A stretch of 21,603 bases of DNA from MGBC113645 sp036308445 (GTDB taxonomy: Bacteria > Bacillota_I > Bacilli_A > Erysipelotrichales > Coprobacillaceae): the NCBI GenBank assembly GCA_036308445.1, contig JAXJVS010000135.1, forward strand, positions 1 through 21,603. The letters run 5' to 3'. The notes under the pieces are model-generated. The model made no database searches. It was not told the DNA's origin and saw only the letters and a program-made list of their open reading frames with translations. Position numbers and translations under genes: made by a program. Shown here piece after piece: positions 5,567 through 13,346 of this stretch. Positions within the stretch are counted from its first letter, which is position 1. Every line of letters begins with the position of its first letter.

Positions 5567-6992
5567 CTCTTTCTTTTAATAATTGAATTAAAATCTGATT
5601 TGTTTTAGATGGATTAGCTTGACCGCCTGTTTTCTTCATAATTTGTCCAACTAAGAATCCCACAGCTCTATCTTTACCATTAGCAAAATCAATAATAGAT
5701 TGTTGATTATTATCTAATACTTCATTAATAATTTTTGTTAATTCTTCAGGATTAGAAATCTGTTTCATATGCTTTTCTTCAATAATAATTTCTGGATCCT
5801 TACCTTCCTTCATAATGAGCTCGAATACTTTTTTAGCTTGTTTCGATGAAATTGTTTCATCTTGAATAAAATTAATCATTTTTGCTAAATAAGTTGGAGT
5901 TAAAGCTGTATCAGCCAATTCTTTATTTTGTTTATTTAAATAAGCTAATACTTCTCCTAATAACCAGTTACATACTAATTTATAATGTTTACATTCTTTA
6001 ATTGTATCATTAAAGAAATCTGACATTTGTTTAGTAGAAACAAGATTTTTAGCATCAATGGCAGGAATATCATATTCATTAATATATAATCTTTCTCTTT
6101 CATCAGCCATCATAGGTAATGATTCTTTAACATTTAAAACCCAATTATGATCCAATCTGACAGGAATAATATTTGGTTCAGGATAATATTTATAATCTAC
6201 TGCATCACCCTTAGCACGCATCACTACAGTTTCTTTTAAAGTTTCATCAAAACGTCTTGTTTCTTGTAATACTTCTCCACCTTGAATTAATACTTTTTCT
6301 TGTCTTAAAGCTTCAAATTCTATCGCTTTTTGAACATTAGAAATAGAATTTAAGTTCTTAATTTCAGTTCTTGTTCCAAACTTGTCACTACCATATGGAC
6401 GAATTGAAATATTAACATCACAGCGCATAGAACCTTCTTCTAATTTAGCATCAGATACTTCAGTATATAAGAAAATTTGTCTTAACTTTTCAAGATAAGC
6501 AGCAGCTTCGGCACCGCTTCTAATATTAGGTCTAGTAACGATTTCAATTAGTGGAATACCAGCTCTATTATAATCAATTAATGAATAATCACTAAAGTGT
6601 AATTGTTTGGCTGTATCTTCTTCCATATGAAGTCTTTCAACTTCAATTCTTTTTGTTTTACCATTCACCTCAATATCAATATAACCATTTCTACCTATAG
6701 GTCTTTTATCCTGAGTAATCTGAAATCCTTTAGGCAAATCAGAATAATAATAATTTTTTCGATCAAAACATAATAATTCATCAATTTCCATATGTAAAGC
6801 ATGACATACTCTTAATGCAAATTCTACACCTCTTTTATTCAATACCGGCATAGTACCTGTCATACCCATATCCACTTCATTAATCATCGTATTTGGCTCT
6901 TTACCAAATGTTACTGGTGAGGCAGAAAACATTTTAGAATTTGTTTTAAGCTCACAGTGTACTTCTAAACCAATAACTTGTTCAAAATTCAT
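5553..6992 (-). CDS. gatB: Asp-tRNA(Asn)/Glu-tRNA(Gln) amidotransferase subunit B
   Basis: 479 residues, the family norm (~475). GatB is the kinase and tRNA-binding subunit of GatCAB. It activates Glu or Asp on misacylated tRNA by phosphorylation, then the ammonia from GatA completes Gln-tRNA(Gln) or Asn-tRNA(Asn). The N-terminus (VIGLEVHCELKTNSKMF) is the characteristic start of the GatB/E catalytic domain. The signature DYKYYPEPNI lies near residue 267, and the last ~150 residues are the helical and YqeY-like tRNA-binding tail. Its ATG is three bases after the gatA stop, with the GGGAGGGG ribosome binding site inside the gatA 3' end. It is the last gene of the five-gene operon. Confidence 0.97.
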   Translation of the reverse strand: MNFEQVIGLEVHCELKTNSKMFSASPVTFGKEPNTMINEVDMGMTGTMPVLNKRGVEFALRVCHALHMEIDELLCFDRKNYYYSDLPKGFQITQDKRPIGRNGYIDIEVNGKTKRIEVERLHMEEDTAKQLHFSDYSLIDYNRAGIPLIEIVTRPNIRSGAEAAAYLEKLRQIFLYTEVSDAKLEEGSMRCDVNISIRPYGSDKFGTRTEIKNLNSISNVQKAIEFEALRQEKVLIQGGEVLQETRRFDETLKETVVMRAKGDAVDYKYYPEPNIIPVRLDHNWVLNVKESLPMMADERERLYINEYDIPAIDAKNLVSTKQMSDFFNDTIKECKHYKLVCNWLLGEVLAYLNKQNKELADTALTPTYLAKMINFIQDETISSKQAKKVFELIMKEGKDPEIIIEEKHMKQISNPEELTKIINEVLDNNQQSIIDFANGKDRAVGFLVGQIMKKTGGQANPSKTNQILIQLLKERAAAL

Positions 6993-6995
6993 CTT

Positions 6996-8438
6996 CTACC
7001 CCTCCCTACTATATTGATTCTTAAATCCTAATACATTTTCTAATGCATAAGATACATTTAATACTGTTTGTTCTTCAAATACTCTACCCATTAAATTAAC
7101 AGCGATAGGCATACTATCAACAAAACCAGTAGGTAAAGTTAAACTTGGTGTACCAGCAAAGTTCCCTAGAGCTAAATGATTTTCTAAGATAATATATTCA
7201 TCACTTAATCTATCATCATTAGCCTCATCAACTAATGGTGCTACACTACCACTATTAGGAGTTAAAATAATATCATAATTATCATAAATCTTATTTAACT
7301 CTTCTACTACAATTCTTCTTACTCTTTGAGCTTTTCTAAACATCTTTTCTTGATTTTCAGTTGCTAAAGCAAGATTTCCTAAAATAAAACGTCTCTTGAT
7401 ATGATCACCAAAGCCATGAGTTCTAGAATTAATCATAACTTCATCAGTTGTTTTACCATCTTGTCTATCACCATATTTAATACCATCTAAACAAGAATGA
7501 TTACTTGTTGCTTCTGCATTAGAAATAATTGTATATGTAGGTAATAAACATCTCAATAATGTTTTTTCCATTTCTACTTCTTCAACAATAGCTCCTAAAT
7601 CCTTTAACTTATTAATAACCATTTCAAAGTTTGCTTTAATCTCTTTATTTCTAATTTCATCACTGACTGTTTTCAAAACAGCAATTTTCATTCCTCTTAT
7701 ATCATCAGATAAATTATCCAAATAATGAGGAACTTCTTTAAAACTAGAAGTCATATCTCGATTATCTCTACCTGCCATTGCTTCAATAACAATTGCCATA
7801 TCTCTCACATTTCTCGTAAATGCCCCAACATGATCTAAACTTGAAGCATAAGGAATAACACCATAGCGAGAAATTCTTCCCCAAGTTGGTTTAAAGCCTA
7901 CTATCCCACAAAAACCAGCTGGTTTTCTGATAGAATCTCCTGTATCACTACCTAATGAAAATGGTACTAATCCACTGGCAACAACAGCCGCACTACCTCC
8001 AGATGATCCACCTGCAATTCTTCTTGAATCCCAAGGATTATAAACTGGACCTGTTAAAGCAGACTTGTTAGTTCCTCCCATAGCTAGTTCATCCATACTA
8101 GCTTTACCGACTAATCTAACTCCACTTTTGTTTAATAAATCAACAACATGTGCATTATATACTGGAACATAGTCTTCTAACATTCTACTAGATGCAGTTG
8201 TCTTAATTCCTTTAGTATTATAATTATCTTTTAAAATAAATGGAATCCCGTCTAATAAATTATTAAATTCTATACTTTCTAAATTTTTCATTGCTTCATC
8301 TTTAGTAATAGTTACAAAAGCATTTAATCTTTTTTGTTGTATTTCAACTTCTTTAAATAATTCTTCATAATATTCTTTAATACTTAATTCTCCACTTTTA
8401 AATAATTCGTGAAGTTCTTCAATCGTATATGCAACCAT
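6996..8438 (-). CDS. gatA: Asp-tRNA(Asn)/Glu-tRNA(Gln) amidotransferase subunit A
   Basis: 480 residues, normal length. GatA is the glutaminase of GatCAB, an amidase-signature enzyme with a Ser-cisSer-Lys triad that releases ammonia from glutamine. The triad is visible: K70 (FILKDNY), S145 (AGGSSGGSAA) and the nucleophile S169. The residue just before the nucleophile is Asp (TGDSIR) where most family members have Gly (TGGSIR); the triad is otherwise intact, so activity is expected. The start codon overlaps the gatC stop (TAATG), and AAGGTGG inside gatC serves as ribosome binding site, so translation is coupled. Confidence 0.97.
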   Translation of the reverse strand: MVAYTIEELHELFKSGELSIKEYYEELFKEVEIQQKRLNAFVTITKDEAMKNLESIEFNNLLDGIPFILKDNYNTKGIKTTASSRMLEDYVPVYNAHVVDLLNKSGVRLVGKASMDELAMGGTNKSALTGPVYNPWDSRRIAGGSSGGSAAVVASGLVPFSLGSDTGDSIRKPAGFCGIVGFKPTWGRISRYGVIPYASSLDHVGAFTRNVRDMAIVIEAMAGRDNRDMTSSFKEVPHYLDNLSDDIRGMKIAVLKTVSDEIRNKEIKANFEMVINKLKDLGAIVEEVEMEKTLLRCLLPTYTIISNAEATSNHSCLDGIKYGDRQDGKTTDEVMINSRTHGFGDHIKRRFILGNLALATENQEKMFRKAQRVRRIVVEELNKIYDNYDIILTPNSGSVAPLVDEANDDRLSDEYIILENHLALGNFAGTPSLTLPTGFVDSMPIAVNLMGRVFEEQTVLNVSYALENVLGFKNQYSREG

Positions 8439-8728
8439 TATCCCACCACCTTTGGCACTTTAATTTGATGATCTAAAACGCTCTTAGCATTTTTTAAACC
8501 ATCTTCTCTACTAATCACATGATCAGGTTCATCTTCTCTTAAATAAGTCATTTCAATTTCATAAGGAAAAGCCATAGGTTCTACATCAGTAGTATCAATA
8601 GCCTCTAAAGCTTTAACGTGATTCATAAACACATTATATTCCTCTACTAAAGCAGGCATTTCTTCATCACTTACATCAAACATAGTCTTTAAGCCTAACT
8701 TCTTTAACATTAATTCTGTTTCGTTCAT
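8438..8728 (-). CDS. gatC: Asp-tRNA(Asn)/Glu-tRNA(Gln) amidotransferase subunit C
   Basis: 96 residues, normal for GatC, the small stabilising subunit that wraps around the GatA-GatB interface. Recognised from its position just before gatA and its family pattern: an N-terminal helix ending in L-G-L, a middle IDTTDVEPMAFP motif (family I-D-[TV]-x-x-V-x-P-x-x-x-P), then LREDEPDHVISREDGLKNA with the L-R-x-D and N-A positions typical of GatC. GGAGG lies six bases before the ATG. It begins nine bases after the camS stop and overlaps gatA. Confidence 0.95.
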   Translation of the reverse strand: MNETELMLKKLGLKTMFDVSDEEMPALVEEYNVFMNHVKALEAIDTTDVEPMAFPYEIEMTYLREDEPDHVISREDGLKNAKSVLDHQIKVPKVVG

Positions 8729-8737
8729 AATATCCTC

Positions 8738-9814
8738 CTAATCCATAAATGAAGTCACTGGATTTTCTCCCTGATTTTTAATAATAACAGCCATTAATTC
8801 ATCTTGTGAATAAACTAACACCTTAATAGTAAAATCATTAGAAAATCTAGAACTAATATTATTTTCTAACACTGAAGTCAAATATAAAACCTCAGTATAA
8901 GTCTTAATATTCAAATGTGCCTCAATTGTCATTGATTGAATCTTATCATCAATGTATTTTCCAACACCAGTAATACTAGAAGATTCAACAGAAGCCTCTT
9001 TTAGATTATTCTTAATTGTTACAAACTCATTATAAGTCGTTGGATCTAGTTTTTTAGCAGTAGAACTAGTAAAAATAACATTCTGATGATTAACTTCAGT
9101 TATTTTACCAACACTTCCATTACAATATGCTTTTAAAATATAATTTCCATCAAGAGAACTTTTTGAAGCATCAGTTGCTTTATATACCGCTATCACAACA
9201 GGTACTTCTCTAACTTCTTCTAATCCTTCCATTTCTTGTATTGCTTTATATAATTTATCAATACATCTTTCTCCAAAATCCTTTAAAGTATTATCAGTGA
9301 TCGAAGTCTGCAAATCATTTCCATCCACTCTTTTTGGATCTAATATTACAGCAAAAGAAACACCAGCTAACTGATATCCATTCGCATTTTTTTTGTAATA
9401 ATCTTGCTCATGAATATCTTCTATCATATCCAAACCACTCATACCTTGAATTTTTTCATTTTTTTCAGGTTCTAATGAATAAGGATGATCACTACTATTA
9501 TAATAAGATTTCAATTCTTTATTTTCATCTAATGATAAATATTGTCCTTCACTCATATAATAGGAAGACATTGAAAAATGATCACCAGATAAAATTTGCA
9601 AACCTCTACCAATAGTCATTAAATCACTCGTTCCAGAAAAACTCAAATAATGATTAGTTCTTGAATCATTTGAATCAATCTTAATCATTTTATAATAAGA
9701 TTCACTTGTATTTTCAATTTCAACTGAATCATTAGAAACTTCAACAGTTTCTTTTGCCTGCTGACAGCCAACCAATAGAACTAAAACCATTAAACTTAAT
9801 AATACTTTTTTCAT
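8738..9814 (-). CDS. camS: CamS-family lipoprotein (sex-pheromone precursor family)
   Basis: 358 residues. A lipoprotein signal peptide is clear: MKK, a hydrophobic core, and lipobox LVGC with C17 as the lipidated residue, so the mature protein is anchored on the outer face of the membrane. The rest is soluble and matches the CamS family, whose members in Staphylococcus and Enterococcus release peptide pheromones from their signal peptides; the role of the protein itself is poorly known. Position between ligA and gatC matches the Firmicute arrangement ligA-camS-gatCAB, which strongly supports the call. The ATG overlaps the ligA stop (ATGA), with AAGGAGG seven bases upstream. Whether this signal peptide yields a signalling peptide cannot be told. 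Confidence 0.88.
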   Translation of the reverse strand: MKKVLLSLMVLVLLVGCQQAKETVEVSNDSVEIENTSESYYKMIKIDSNDSRTNHYLSFSGTSDLMTIGRGLQILSGDHFSMSSYYMSEGQYLSLDENKELKSYYNSSDHPYSLEPEKNEKIQGMSGLDMIEDIHEQDYYKKNANGYQLAGVSFAVILDPKRVDGNDLQTSITDNTLKDFGERCIDKLYKAIQEMEGLEEVREVPVVIAVYKATDASKSSLDGNYILKAYCNGSVGKITEVNHQNVIFTSSTAKKLDPTTYNEFVTIKNNLKEASVESSSITGVGKYIDDKIQSMTIEAHLNIKTYTEVLYLTSVLENNISSRFSNDFTIKVLVYSQDELMAVIIKNQGENPVTSFMD

Positions 9815-11799
9815 TGATTAACCTCCTTTTCAAATTCTTCTTCAGTCAATACAGTAATCCCTAATTGTGTTGCTTTTTCTAACTTACTTCCTGCATCACG
9901 TCCACAAATCAAATAATCTGTCTTTTTAGAAACACTCCCAGTAACATTAGCTCCTAATCTTGTTAAATATTCTTTAACCTGTTTTCTTGTCATTTTTTCT
10001 AATGTACCTGTAACACAGACAGTTTTACCATTAAAAATACTATCAGCAATTAAGCTTGTATCTTTTAAATAAGTCATATTTAAACCTAATTCTTTTAAAT
10101 GATTTAATAATTCTATACTTCTTTCATCATTTTTAAACTGATTTAAAGACCTAACAATTGTTTCACCAACATCTTTAATTCTAATAAGCTGATATTCACT
10201 TGCATTTAATAAATCATCCATTGTCTTAAAATGAGAAGCGAGCAAATCAGCCATCTTAGCACCAATTCCTTTAATCCCTAATCCAAACAATAATTTTTCT
10301 AAAGAATTCTTTTTACTTCTTTCAATCGCTTCGATTAAATTATCCATTGATTTTCTTCCAAAGCCTTCAATATCTATGATTTCTTGCTCATATTGTGCTA
10401 AATGATAAATATCGTCTATTGTTTTTACAAAACCAAGATTATAAAATTGTTCAACAATTTTTATACCTAATCCTTCTATATTCATTGCATCACGTGAAGC
10501 AAAATGAATAATCTTTTCTATTTTTTTAGAATCACAGTGTTCATTTAAGCAATAATAAGCAGCCTCATTATCTTTTCTAACCAATGGAGTACCACATCTT
10601 GGACAAACTTTAATCATTTCAAAAGGAACTTCATTTCCTTCTCTTCTTTCTTTCAATGATTTAACAACCTCAGGAATAACATCACCAGCTTTACGAATAA
10701 CAACATAATCGCCAACACGAATATCTTTATTTTTGACATTATCTTCATTATGAAGTGTTGCTCTTTGAACAGTACTTCCAGCTACTCTCACAGGTTCCAA
10801 TACGGCATTAGGAGTAATCTGACCTGTACGCCCAATTGTAAAAATAATATCTTTTAATTTTGTAACAACTTCTTCAGCAGGAAATTTATAAGCTATCGCC
10901 CATTTAGGAACTTTAGCTGTAAACCCCAATCTTTCCTGCTTACTCAAATCATTCACCTTAATAACAATACCATCGATTTCATAAGGTAATGAATCTCTTT
11001 TTTCTGTCATTTCTAATATAAAATTCCATACCTCTTTTATATCCTTACATACTCTTGTATAAGGATTAACTTTAAACCCTAACTTTTGAATAAAGTCTAA
11101 AGCTTCCTTATGTGTTGATACATCCATATCCAAAGCCATAGGAACATGATACAAGAAAGCGTCTAATTTCCTCTTTGCAGCAATTGTAGAATCCAACTGT
11201 CTTACACTACCAGCAGCAGCATTCCTTGGATTCGCAAATAATTCTACCCCTTCTTGTTTTCTTTTTTCATTTAATTCATGAAATGATTTTTTAGGCATAA
11301 AAATTTCTCCACGCACTTCCAAATCATCTAAATAATCGACAGTTAATGGAATAGATTTAATCGTTTTAACATTATGAGTAATATCTTCGCCTATAGTACC
11401 ATCACCTCGAGTAGCACCATAAACAAGATGACCATCCTCATAAACCAAAGAAACAGCAAGACCATCTATCTTCAATTCACAAACATACTCAACATTTAAT
11501 ACATCTTCATGAACTCGTTTATCAAAAGCAATTAAATCATCTTCATTAAAACCATTTCCTAATGATAACATCATTCTTTGATGTTCAATCTTTCTAAACC
11601 CTTCTAAAACTTCTCCTCCAACCCTTTGGCTTGGAGAATCTGATGTTAACCATTCAGGATGAGCATTCTCAATACTTTGCAGTTCCTGCATTAAACGATC
11701 ATATTCTTGATCGCTTACAGTTGGATTATCTAAAACATAATATTGATAATTATATTCGTTTAATAATTTCTTAATTTCTTCTAATCTTTCAAATGTCAT
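9811..11799 (-). CDS. ligA: NAD-dependent DNA ligase
   Basis: 662 residues from the ATG at 11799, preceded by GGAG eight bases upstream; the GTG at 11808 overlaps that site and is rejected. LigA seals nicks during replication and repair using NAD+. Domains in order: Ia NMN-binding domain (start to ~65, with YYVLDNPTVSDQEYD), adenylation domain with active-site Lys K110 in ELKIDG, OB fold (~315-400), four-Cys zinc finger beginning CPRCGTPL and ending NEHC, helix-hairpin-helix region (~430-570) and a C-terminal BRCT domain (~585-662). Complete with all motifs. It is the first gene of the ligA-camS-gatCAB operon and is preceded by its own extended -10 promoter. Confidence 0.97.
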   Translation of the reverse strand: MTFERLEEIKKLLNEYNYQYYVLDNPTVSDQEYDRLMQELQSIENAHPEWLTSDSPSQRVGGEVLEGFRKIEHQRMMLSLGNGFNEDDLIAFDKRVHEDVLNVEYVCELKIDGLAVSLVYEDGHLVYGATRGDGTIGEDITHNVKTIKSIPLTVDYLDDLEVRGEIFMPKKSFHELNEKRKQEGVELFANPRNAAAGSVRQLDSTIAAKRKLDAFLYHVPMALDMDVSTHKEALDFIQKLGFKVNPYTRVCKDIKEVWNFILEMTEKRDSLPYEIDGIVIKVNDLSKQERLGFTAKVPKWAIAYKFPAEEVVTKLKDIIFTIGRTGQITPNAVLEPVRVAGSTVQRATLHNEDNVKNKDIRVGDYVVIRKAGDVIPEVVKSLKERREGNEVPFEMIKVCPRCGTPLVRKDNEAAYYCLNEHCDSKKIEKIIHFASRDAMNIEGLGIKIVEQFYNLGFVKTIDDIYHLAQYEQEIIDIEGFGRKSMDNLIEAIERSKKNSLEKLLFGLGIKGIGAKMADLLASHFKTMDDLLNASEYQLIRIKDVGETIVRSLNQFKNDERSIELLNHLKELGLNMTYLKDTSLIADSIFNGKTVCVTGTLEKMTRKQVKEYLTRLGANVTGSVSKKTDYLICGRDAGSKLEKATQLGITVLTEEEFEKEVNQ

Positions 11800-11824
11800 T
11801 TCAAACACTCCATTTCATTTGAAC

Positions 11825-11830
11825 ATTATA
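11825..11830 (-). promoter_or_regulatory. Extended -10 promoter of the ligA operon
   Basis: On the minus strand TGTTATAAT gives a perfect -10 box with the upstream TG of extended -10 promoters; no good -35 is seen at 17 bases. It is about 25 bases before the ligA ATG. Confidence 0.5.
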
Positions 11831-11862
11831 ACAAAAATAGAAATTAAAAGAAATATAAATAT

Positions 11863-11900
11863 AAAAAAAGACTATAAATATGTTTTACACATTTATAGTC
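11863..11900 (-). terminator. Terminator of the purine permease gene
   Basis: Inverted repeat GACTATAAATGTG / CATATTTATAGTC (11870-11900, one G-U pair, 5-base loop) followed on the minus strand by seven T. Confidence 0.9.
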
Positions 11901-11908
11901 TGAAAAAA

Positions 11909-13240
11909 TTAAATTAAAGTTAATGAATAGAAATAGAAAATAAATACAATATCTAATATCCAAACAACTTTATTAACTTCTTTAGCTCTACCAGCTGCAG
12001 CCATAGCAACACCATAAGTAATAAATCCTAAAGCAATACCATTAGAGATTGAATAAGTTAATACCATAGCAATAACTGTAATAAATCCAGCTGCTGTATA
12101 AATAAAGTCATCCCAATCAACTCCACCTAATTGTTGAGCCATCATAATACCAACAACAACTAATGCAGGAGCAGTAACTGAACTAGTAGCAACAGATAAA
12201 ATTAATGGAGAAATGAAAACTGATAAAGTAAATAGAACACCAGTAGTTACAGCTGTCAAACCAGTTCTTCCACCAACTCCAACACCTGAAGTAGATTCAA
12301 CAAAAGATGTTACAGTAGAAGTTCCTAGAATAGCACCTGCAACAGTTCCAATAGCATCAGCTAACAATGCTTTTTCAGCATTTTCTAGTTCACCTTCTTC
12401 ATTAACTAATCCACAGCTATTTCCAACAGAAATCAATGTACCAGCTGTATCAAAGAAGTCCACAAATAAGAATGAGAAAATAACAATGAAACAATTAAAA
12501 GGATTACTGAATAATTCTCCAAAACCTTGAGCAAATGCTCCAAAAGTAGAAATTTCGAAATTAGTATTAAATACTGTTTCAGGTAAAGCAGGCATTCCTT
12601 CAATTCCCATGAAACCAAGTACTAAACCAATTACAGCAGTAATGACCATACCAACAAAAACACCACAAGGTACTTTCTTTACAACTAAGAAAATAGTTAG
12701 TAAAATACCAAAAACAGCTAACAATACAGATGGATCAGTGACATTTCCTAAAGCTACAAAAGTAGAAGCATCACCTACAATTATAGCAGCATTCTTCAAT
12801 CCAATAAAAGCAATAAAGAAACCAATACCAGCCCCAATAGCTTGTTTTAACTGTTTTGGAATAGCATTAATGATGTATTGGCGAAGTCCAGTAACCGAAA
12901 TGACTAAGAAAAATAATCCAGATACAAATACAGAAGCCAAACCAGCTTGCCAAGAATAACCCATTGTTAAAACAACAGTATAAGTAAATAAAGCATTTAC
13001 TCCCATACCTGGAGCTAAAGAAACAGGATAATTAGCTAATAGCCCCATAACAATAGAAGCGATAGCTGCAGATACTGCAGTAGCCATAAACACAGCTTGA
13101 GTATCCATTCCTGCATCACCTAAAATAGCTGGATTAACAGCTAGAATATAAGCCATCGCAAGGAATGTTGTTAAACCTGCTAACATTTCAGTTCTAACAT
13201 TTGTTTTCTTTTCATTTAATTTAAAGATTTTGTCTAACAT
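11909..13240 (-). CDS. NCS2-family purine permease (guanine/hypoxanthine, PbuG/AzgA type)
   Basis: 443 residues from the ATG at 13240, which has GGGAGG about six bases upstream; the longer TTG start at 13261 would translate the ribosome binding site. An integral membrane protein, proton-coupled importer of nucleobases. The AzgA-like branch is indicated by GMGVNALFTY near residue 84, FVDFFDTAGTLISVGN in the middle (family F-x-D-x-F-D-T-x-G-T), and GTSTVTSFVESTSGVGVGGR (family S-[TS]-x-T-x-[FY]-x-E-S-x-x-G). These segments form the substrate-binding helices; about 12-14 membrane helices are expected. Guanine/hypoxanthine preference is inferred from the branch; adenine transport cannot be excluded. 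Single-gene unit with its own promoter and terminator. The short leader (about 20 bases) leaves no room for a purine riboswitch. Confidence 0.9.
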   Translation of the reverse strand: MLDKIFKLNEKKTNVRTEMLAGLTTFLAMAYILAVNPAILGDAGMDTQAVFMATAVSAAIASIVMGLLANYPVSLAPGMGVNALFTYTVVLTMGYSWQAGLASVFVSGLFFLVISVTGLRQYIINAIPKQLKQAIGAGIGFFIAFIGLKNAAIIVGDASTFVALGNVTDPSVLLAVFGILLTIFLVVKKVPCGVFVGMVITAVIGLVLGFMGIEGMPALPETVFNTNFEISTFGAFAQGFGELFSNPFNCFIVIFSFLFVDFFDTAGTLISVGNSCGLVNEEGELENAEKALLADAIGTVAGAILGTSTVTSFVESTSGVGVGGRTGLTAVTTGVLFTLSVFISPLILSVATSSVTAPALVVVGIMMAQQLGGVDWDDFIYTAAGFITVIAMVLTYSISNGIALGFITYGVAMAAAGRAKEVNKVVWILDIVFIFYFYSLTLI

Positions 13241-13266
13241 ATATACCTCCCTATAAAACAAGTTCT

Positions 13267-13294
13267 ATTTTACTTATTTTTTTATGTTTGACAA
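13267..13294 (-). promoter_or_regulatory. Promoter of the purine permease gene
   Basis: On the minus strand TTGTCA (13289-13294), 16 bases, TAAAAT (13267-13272); each box matches consensus at 5/6 positions. Confidence 0.55.
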
Positions 13295-13302
13295 GAGAAA
13301 AC

Positions 13303-13328
13303 AAAAAAATCCAGAAATTAACTAGATT
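13303..13328 (-). terminator. Terminator of pcrA
   Basis: AATCTAG and CTGGATT pair (7 bp with one G-U, 7-base loop), followed on the minus strand by a run of T. The plus strand also has a T-run after the stem, so it could work in both directions. Confidence 0.7.
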
Positions 13329-13346
13329 TTTTATATAAAACAGTCA

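Noticed and set aside
12213..12959. Two plus-strand reading frames of about 105 and 116 codons rich in Pro/Thr
   Set aside because: They mirror the strongly biased codons of the purine permease on the other strand.
13241..13266. Purine riboswitch in front of the NCS2 permease
   Set aside because: The predicted leader is only about 20 bases and lacks the aptamer's conserved stems.
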